Assembly (NCBI RefSeq): GCF_016901815.1
Contig: NZ_JACSNR010000004.1
Span: 1 to 64,000 of the forward strand
Source: Hydrogenoanaerobacterium saccharovorans
GTDB lineage: Bacteria > Bacillota > Clostridia > Oscillospirales > Ruminococcaceae
Reading direction: 5' to 3'
DNA length: 64,000 nt
Below the pieces are notes generated by a model. That model was not told the DNA's origin and did not search any database. It was given only the letters and a program-made list of their open reading frames with translations. The first letter of the stretch is position 1. Each line of letters begins with the position of its first letter. Position numbers and translations under genes: made by a program. This document shows, in pieces, positions 60,686 to 64,000 of this stretch.

Positions 60686-60832
60686 TCAGAAGTGACAGGG
60701 GTGCGGACAGTTGGCACAATCCAGCTTGCAGTAGGGTTCTGCAGCGGGCTCACGCCAGTGATCCGGGTCCTTTTCCGGAGCCTTGACAGCCTCCTCGGCC
60801 TGGATCTTCTTCTCCTCCATCTCAGCGGACAT
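60686..60832 (-). CDS. 48-residue Cys-rich protein
   Basis: 48 residues, starting MSAEMEEKKIQAEEAVKAPE and ending with YCKLDCANCPHPCHF. AAGGAGGAA lies 5 nt before the ATG and the stop of mrp is 12 nt upstream, so it is co-translated with mrp. The N-terminal two thirds are a charged helix, and the tail is CX3CX2CX3C, the same spacing as the Mrp N-terminus. I do not recognise a named family. A role in Fe-S or metal handling is inference. Confidence 0.75.
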   Translation of the reverse strand: MSAEMEEKKIQAEEAVKAPEKDPDHWREPAAEPYCKLDCANCPHPCHF

Positions 60833-60844
60833 ACAGGTTCCTCC

Positions 60845-61684
60845 TTACAGGGTCTCCAGACGGTCCATAGCACCGTCCATCCAGTCGCCCTCAAACAGCT
60901 CTACGGCACCAGCATCCACTGCCTTTGCCAGAGCCGGGTCAACCGGAATCTTTGCCAGTACCGGTACGCCGTACTTCTCAGCGATCTCATCGATATGGCT
61001 CTCGCCGAACAGCTTGATCTGCTTGCCGCAGTCCGGACAGGTCAGGTAGCTCATGTTCTCCACCAGACCCAGGATCGGGATATTCATCATCTTTGCCATG
61101 TTAACAGCCTTCTCCACGATTACCGATACCAGCTCCTGGGGAGAAGCCACAATGATGATGCCATCCAGCGGAATGGACTGGAATACAGTCAGCGGTACAT
61201 CACCGGTTCCTGGAGGCATATCCACGAACATGAAGTCCACATCGCTCCAGATTACAGTGGTCCAGAACTGCTTGACCACATCGGCAATGATCGGACCGCG
61301 CCAGATCACGGGGTCGGTCTCATTTTCCAGCAGCATATTCACAGACATCACTTCAATGCCCATCTTGGAACGAGCCGGGAACATACCCCACTCGCCGCCA
61401 GTGGCTCTCTCATGAATGCCGAATGCCTTGGGAATGGACGGACCGGTTACATCAGCGTCCAGTACAGCGCTGTTGTAGCCGCGGCGGTTTGCCAGAACAG
61501 CCAGCATGGAAGTCACCATCGACTTGCCTACGCCGCCCTTGCCGCTGACAACACCGATTACCTTCCGGATGCTGCTCATCTCATGGGGCTTTTCAATAAA
61601 GCTGGTCGGAGCTCCTCCATTGCGGGAGGGGCAGTTTTCACCGCAGGAACTGCAGTCATGGGTGCAGTTTTCAATCTCGCTCAA
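60845..61684 (-). CDS. Mrp/NBP35-family Fe-S carrier ATPase
   Basis: 279 residues from a TTG start, set by AAAAGGAGAG 8 nt upstream. The N-terminal tail CTHDCSSCGENC (residues 7-18, CX3CX2CX3C) resembles the NBP35 cluster site. Deviant Walker A GKGGVGKS, LDADVTGPS, DFMFVDMPPGTGD, and VENMSYLTCPDCGKQIKLFG with the CxxC that carries the bridging cluster. It transfers 4Fe-4S clusters to apoproteins. Own promoter; the small Cys-rich gene follows. Confidence 0.94.
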   Translation of the reverse strand: MSEIENCTHDCSSCGENCPSRNGGAPTSFIEKPHEMSSIRKVIGVVSGKGGVGKSMVTSMLAVLANRRGYNSAVLDADVTGPSIPKAFGIHERATGGEWGMFPARSKMGIEVMSVNMLLENETDPVIWRGPIIADVVKQFWTTVIWSDVDFMFVDMPPGTGDVPLTVFQSIPLDGIIIVASPQELVSVIVEKAVNMAKMMNIPILGLVENMSYLTCPDCGKQIKLFGESHIDEIAEKYGVPVLAKIPVDPALAKAVDAGAVELFEGDWMDGAMDRLETL

Positions 61685-61739
61685 CTTGATCTCTCCTTTT
61701 GACGATTACCCTTTTGCTGAATTTTTCACAGACAGCCTT

Positions 61740-61768
61740 ATTATATTCCTCTAACCGGAATCCGTCAA
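61740..61768 (-). promoter_or_regulatory. Promoter of the mrp operon
   Basis: TTGACG (61763-61768), 17 nt, perfect TATAAT (61740-61745) on the minus strand. Confidence 0.85.
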
Positions 61769-61797
61769 GAGGCGGCGCCAACCCTCCTGTACACAGA

Positions 61798-61844
61798 CAA
61801 AAAAGCGTCCTCTGTCCCGTCTGTGGGCACAGAGAGCGCTTTTG
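61798..61844 (-). terminator. Terminator of the thioesterase gene
   Basis: AAAAGCG/CGCTTTT plus TCTCTGT/ACAGAGG (one G-U, small internal mismatch), T6 on the minus strand. Confidence 0.75.
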
Positions 61845-61859
61845 CAGCAAAAACGCCTG

Positions 61860-62249
61860 TTACTTCTGGAGCTTGTCAGCAGCACCCTGGAGGAAACGGT
61901 CCCGGGTGACGATGATGCGCAGGTGATCGCCCTTGCCGATGAGACCGGCTTCATCGTATGCCTCGATGGCAAACTTGACCTTCTTGCCGTCCACTTCTGT
62001 GATGGTGGCAATCGCACGCACTTCCATGCCCACCGGAGTAGCCGATACATGGGAGCTGGAAATATTGCCGCCTACCGAGGTCTTGCCCTCTTCCAGGAAC
62101 TGGGCCAGACACTGGGCTGCCGCTCCCTCCATCAGAGCCATCATCATGGGGGTGGCAAATACCGGCACATCGCCGCTGCCCACAGCCAGAGCGGTATTCT
62201 GCTCGGTTACCTTGGTCTTGAGTTCGAAACTTGCACCTACCTGAATCAT
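61860..62249 (-). CDS. Hot-dog thioesterase (FlK-like)
   Basis: 129 residues from MIQVGASFELKTKVTEQNTA with AAAGGAAG upstream; the longer frame has no RBS. Hot-dog fold with the FlK-type triad candidates: Thr and Glu in VFATPMMMALMEGAAA, and His in SSHVSATPVG. Residues 80-120 form the closing strands (VRAIATITEVDGKKVKFAIEAYDEAGLIGKG). It probably hydrolyses a small acyl-CoA; the substrate is unknown. Single-gene transcript between clpC and mrp. Confidence 0.88.
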   Translation of the reverse strand: MIQVGASFELKTKVTEQNTALAVGSGDVPVFATPMMMALMEGAAAQCLAQFLEEGKTSVGGNISSSHVSATPVGMEVRAIATITEVDGKKVKFAIEAYDEAGLIGKGDHLRIIVTRDRFLQGAADKLQK

Positions 62250-62369
62250 CGTTATGATCTTCCTTTCACTTCCGGGAGAGTTCCCGGTCTGATTTGAAAG
62301 ACGGATCTTCCATCCGCCGCGGGAACACATTTCCCATAGTCCCTATTATTGCAGAACCGAAAGGAAAAA

Positions 62370-64000
62370 TCAACCGATTTTCTCAAAGACGGTGCGGTCA
62401 TTTTCCCGGCGGCAGAGCACCTCACCTTCCGGTAGTGTTCCGGCAAGGCTGGCATCTGCCAGAGGGTCCTCCACCTTCTCCCGGATGGCTTTGAGTACCG
62501 GACGGGCTCCATAGGACCGGCAGGCCTTTTCGTCAATGAGCGAATCCACCAGCGACGGGTCAAATTCCAAATGACAGCCCAGCGGCAGCACCCGCCGTGC
62601 CAGATCCTGGAGCTGATGCCCGGCGATCTGCCGGAGCTCCTCCCGCCCCAGGGCATCAAACACCACGATCTGATCCAGCCGCCCGAGAAATTCCGGACGG
62701 AGCTGGCGGCGTACCTCTGCCATGGCGGCCCGGCGGATCTCGGCCCGGCGCTGCTCCGCTCCCGGCTCCCCGGAGGCAAAGCCCAGAGGGGTGCTGTCAC
62801 TGATCTCCCTCGCCCCCAGATTGGAGGTGAGGATCACAATGGTGTTGCGGAAGTTCACCTTCCGTCCGGAGGAGTCGGTGAGGAAGCCATCTCCCAGCAC
62901 CTGGAGCAGCAGATCGTAGACATCGGGGTGGGCCTTCTCCATCTCATCAAAGAGCAGCACGCACCAGGGACGGCGGCGCACCCGCTCGGTGAGCTGTCCG
63001 CCCTCCTCATACCCCACATAGCCAGGCGGCGACCCCACCAGCCGGGAGACGGTGTGCTTTTCCATATACTCGGACATATCCAGCCGGATCAGGGCCTTTT
63101 CGGTGCCGAACAGCTCCCGTGCCAAAGCCCGGCAGAGCTCGGTCTTGCCCACGCCGGTGGGCCCCAGGAACAGGAAGGAGCCCATGGGGCGGCCCGGGTC
63201 GGCGATCCCTACCCGACCCCGGCGCACTGCGGCAGCCACCAGGCGCACCGCCTCCTCCTGTCCGATGACGCTCTGATGAAGCGCTTCCTCCAGATGCGCC
63301 AGCCGCTGGCTCTCCTCGGCGTCCAGCTTCTTGACATCGATCCCCGATGCCGAGGAAACGATCTCCGCCACATCATCCGGGGTCACCTTGGGACGGGGAT
63401 CGGTCTCAGGGCTTTCCAGTTCCATCTCCGCCCGCAGCCGTGCCTCCTCGTCCCGGAGCACCGCCGCCGTCTCATAGTCCTGCCGGGTCACAGCGGAGTT
63501 TTTCTCCTCCAGCAGCCGCTTGAGCTGGTCCTCCATCGACTCCTGCTGTTCCGGCGCCTCAAAGGCTGCCAGGCTCACCTTGCTGGCGGCTTCATCCAGC
63601 AGATCCAGCGCCTTGTCCGGCAGCAGACGGTCGCCGATATACCGGGCAGACAGCCGCACCGCCGTCTGGATGGACTCATCTGGGATGCGCACCTTGTGAT
63701 GGGCTTCATAGCGCTCCCGCAGTCCGGCGAGGATGCGCACGGCATATTCCTCGTCCGGCTCCTCCACCAACACCGTCTGGAACCGGCGCTCCAGGGCGCT
63801 GTCGGTTTCAATATGGCGGTGGTACTCGTCCAGGGTGGTGGCGCCGATCACCTGCAGTTCTCCCCGGGACAGCGGCGGCTTGAGGATATTGGCGGCGTCG
63901 ATGGCTCCCTCGGCCGCGCCCACGCCTACAATATTGTGGATCTCATCGATAAAGAGCAGCACATTCCCGGCAGCGGTCACCTCCGCCAGCACATTCTTCA
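62370..64000 (-). CDS. clpC: ClpC-type AAA+ unfoldase, N-terminus cut by window edge
   Basis: About 543 C-terminal residues; the gene continues past the window end. The end of AAA module 1 is present (Walker B LLFIDEIHN, sensor VIGATTLDEYHRHIE, arginine finger in ALERRFQ). A UVR motif in the middle (KNSAVTRQDYETAAVLRDEEARLRAEM) marks ClpC rather than ClpB. Module 2 has Walker A GPTGVGKTE, pore loop GYVGYEEGG, and Walker B LLFDEMEKAHPD. ClpC works with ClpP and MecA-type adaptors, and a mecA-like gene is in this window. Confidence 0.94.
   Translation of the reverse strand, partial: KNVLAEVTAAGNVLLFIDEIHNIVGVGAAEGAIDAANILKPPLSRGELQVIGATTLDEYHRHIETDSALERRFQTVLVEEPDEEYAVRILAGLRERYEAHHKVRIPDESIQTAVRLSARYIGDRLLPDKALDLLDEAASKVSLAAFEAPEQQESMEDQLKRLLEEKNSAVTRQDYETAAVLRDEEARLRAEMELESPETDPRPKVTPDDVAEIVSSASGIDVKKLDAEESQRLAHLEEALHQSVIGQEEAVRLVAAAVRRGRVGIADPGRPMGSFLFLGPTGVGKTELCRALARELFGTEKALIRLDMSEYMEKHTVSRLVGSPPGYVGYEEGGQLTERVRRRPWCVLLFDEMEKAHPDVYDLLLQVLGDGFLTDSSGRKVNFRNTIVILTSNLGAREISDSTPLGFASGEPGAEQRRAEIRRAAMAEVRRQLRPEFLGRLDQIVVFDALGREELRQIAGHQLQDLARRVLPLGCHLEFDPSLVDSLIDEKACRSYGARPVLKAIREKVEDPLADASLAGTLPEGEVLCRRENDRTVFEKIG

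Noticed and set aside
60484-60894. 136-residue frame over the mrp/ylbF spacer
   Set aside because: Arg-rich out-of-frame product crossing a terminator and a promoter; the 48-residue Cys-rich frame with an RBS is the real gene.
1-64000. Prophage, IS element, CRISPR array or integrated element
   Set aside because: No transposase, integrase, structural phage genes, spaced repeats or att-like duplications were seen; the XRE/ImmA pair alone is not enough.

Overview
The window looks like a core-genome segment of a spore-forming, anaerobic, fairly GC-rich member of the Eubacteriales (Clostridia), most like the Oscillospiraceae/Butyricicoccaceae group. The reasons are the mix of Firmicutes-type genes (SepF, DivIVA, MecA/ClpC, DUF4364, YlbF, a glmS ribozyme, a lysine riboswitch), a SpoIVFA/SpoIVFB sporulation pair, ferredoxin-type and Rnf-type proteins, a membrane pyrophosphatase, and strong Shine-Dalgarno sites. 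The family-level placement is inference. I see no phage, IS element, CRISPR array or rRNA.

Layout. 1-0.5 kb: a tRNA-Asp (cut by the edge) and tRNA-Val pair with a consensus promoter, then a small protein gene. 0.5-4.7 kb: MATE exporter, DUF4364 regulator, VTT-domain membrane protein, and an XRE/ImmA-type regulator-protease pair. 5.0-8.9 kb: a four-gene operon of zinc-ribbon, SPFH and TPM proteins resembling Bacillus ydjGHI. 9.0-13.6 kb: membrane pyrophosphatase, uridine kinase, a secreted protein and a HAD phosphatase. 13.7-17.4 kb: nucleoside salvage (BMP lipoprotein, cdd, deoB, deoD). 17.5-22.2 kb: a reduced, divergent Rnf-like operon (C-D-E-A order, no B or G) ending in a membrane-anchored putative glycoside hydrolase. 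22.2-26.3 kb: MecA adaptor, rpe, an Fe-S aldo/keto reductase and a surface protein. 26.5-30.5 kb: an envelope-stress-like locus (HtrA protease, sensor kinase, response regulator) with matching direct repeats in two promoters. 30.8-36 kb: ychF, a divergent MTAP/PNP-family phosphorylase, a bactofilin-like protein, a membrane protein and a C69 dipeptidase. 36.2-39.1 kb: an amino-acid ABC importer behind a lysine riboswitch, so probably a lysine importer. 39.2-43.5 kb: S41 protease, small zinc-ribbon and XRE proteins, then glmS behind its self-cleaving ribozyme. 43.5-44.7 kb: SpoIVFA/SpoIVFB. 45-54 kb: RluD, LspA, IleS, DivIVA, YlmH, SepF, YggS and an HlyD-like protein, the usual division-associated cluster. 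54.2-60 kb: miaA, mutL, mutS. 60-62.3 kb: YlbF, a 48-residue Cys-rich protein, Mrp and a hot-dog thioesterase. 62.4 kb to the edge: a ClpC-type ATPase cut by the window end.

The most unusual content is the Rnf-like operon. Its RnfA- and RnfE-like subunits have lost all four cysteines that hold the intramembrane Fe-S cluster in Rnf/NQR. Its RnfC-like subunit lacks the glycine-rich flavin/NADH loop but keeps both 4Fe-4S motifs, and no rnfB or rnfG is present. A second lead is the shared Cys-cluster tail (CX3CX2CX2-3C) on three neighbouring products: Mrp, a 48-residue protein and YlbF. A third is a putative response-regulator box (TTGAAT-N5-TTGAAY) upstream of both the two-component operon and htrA.
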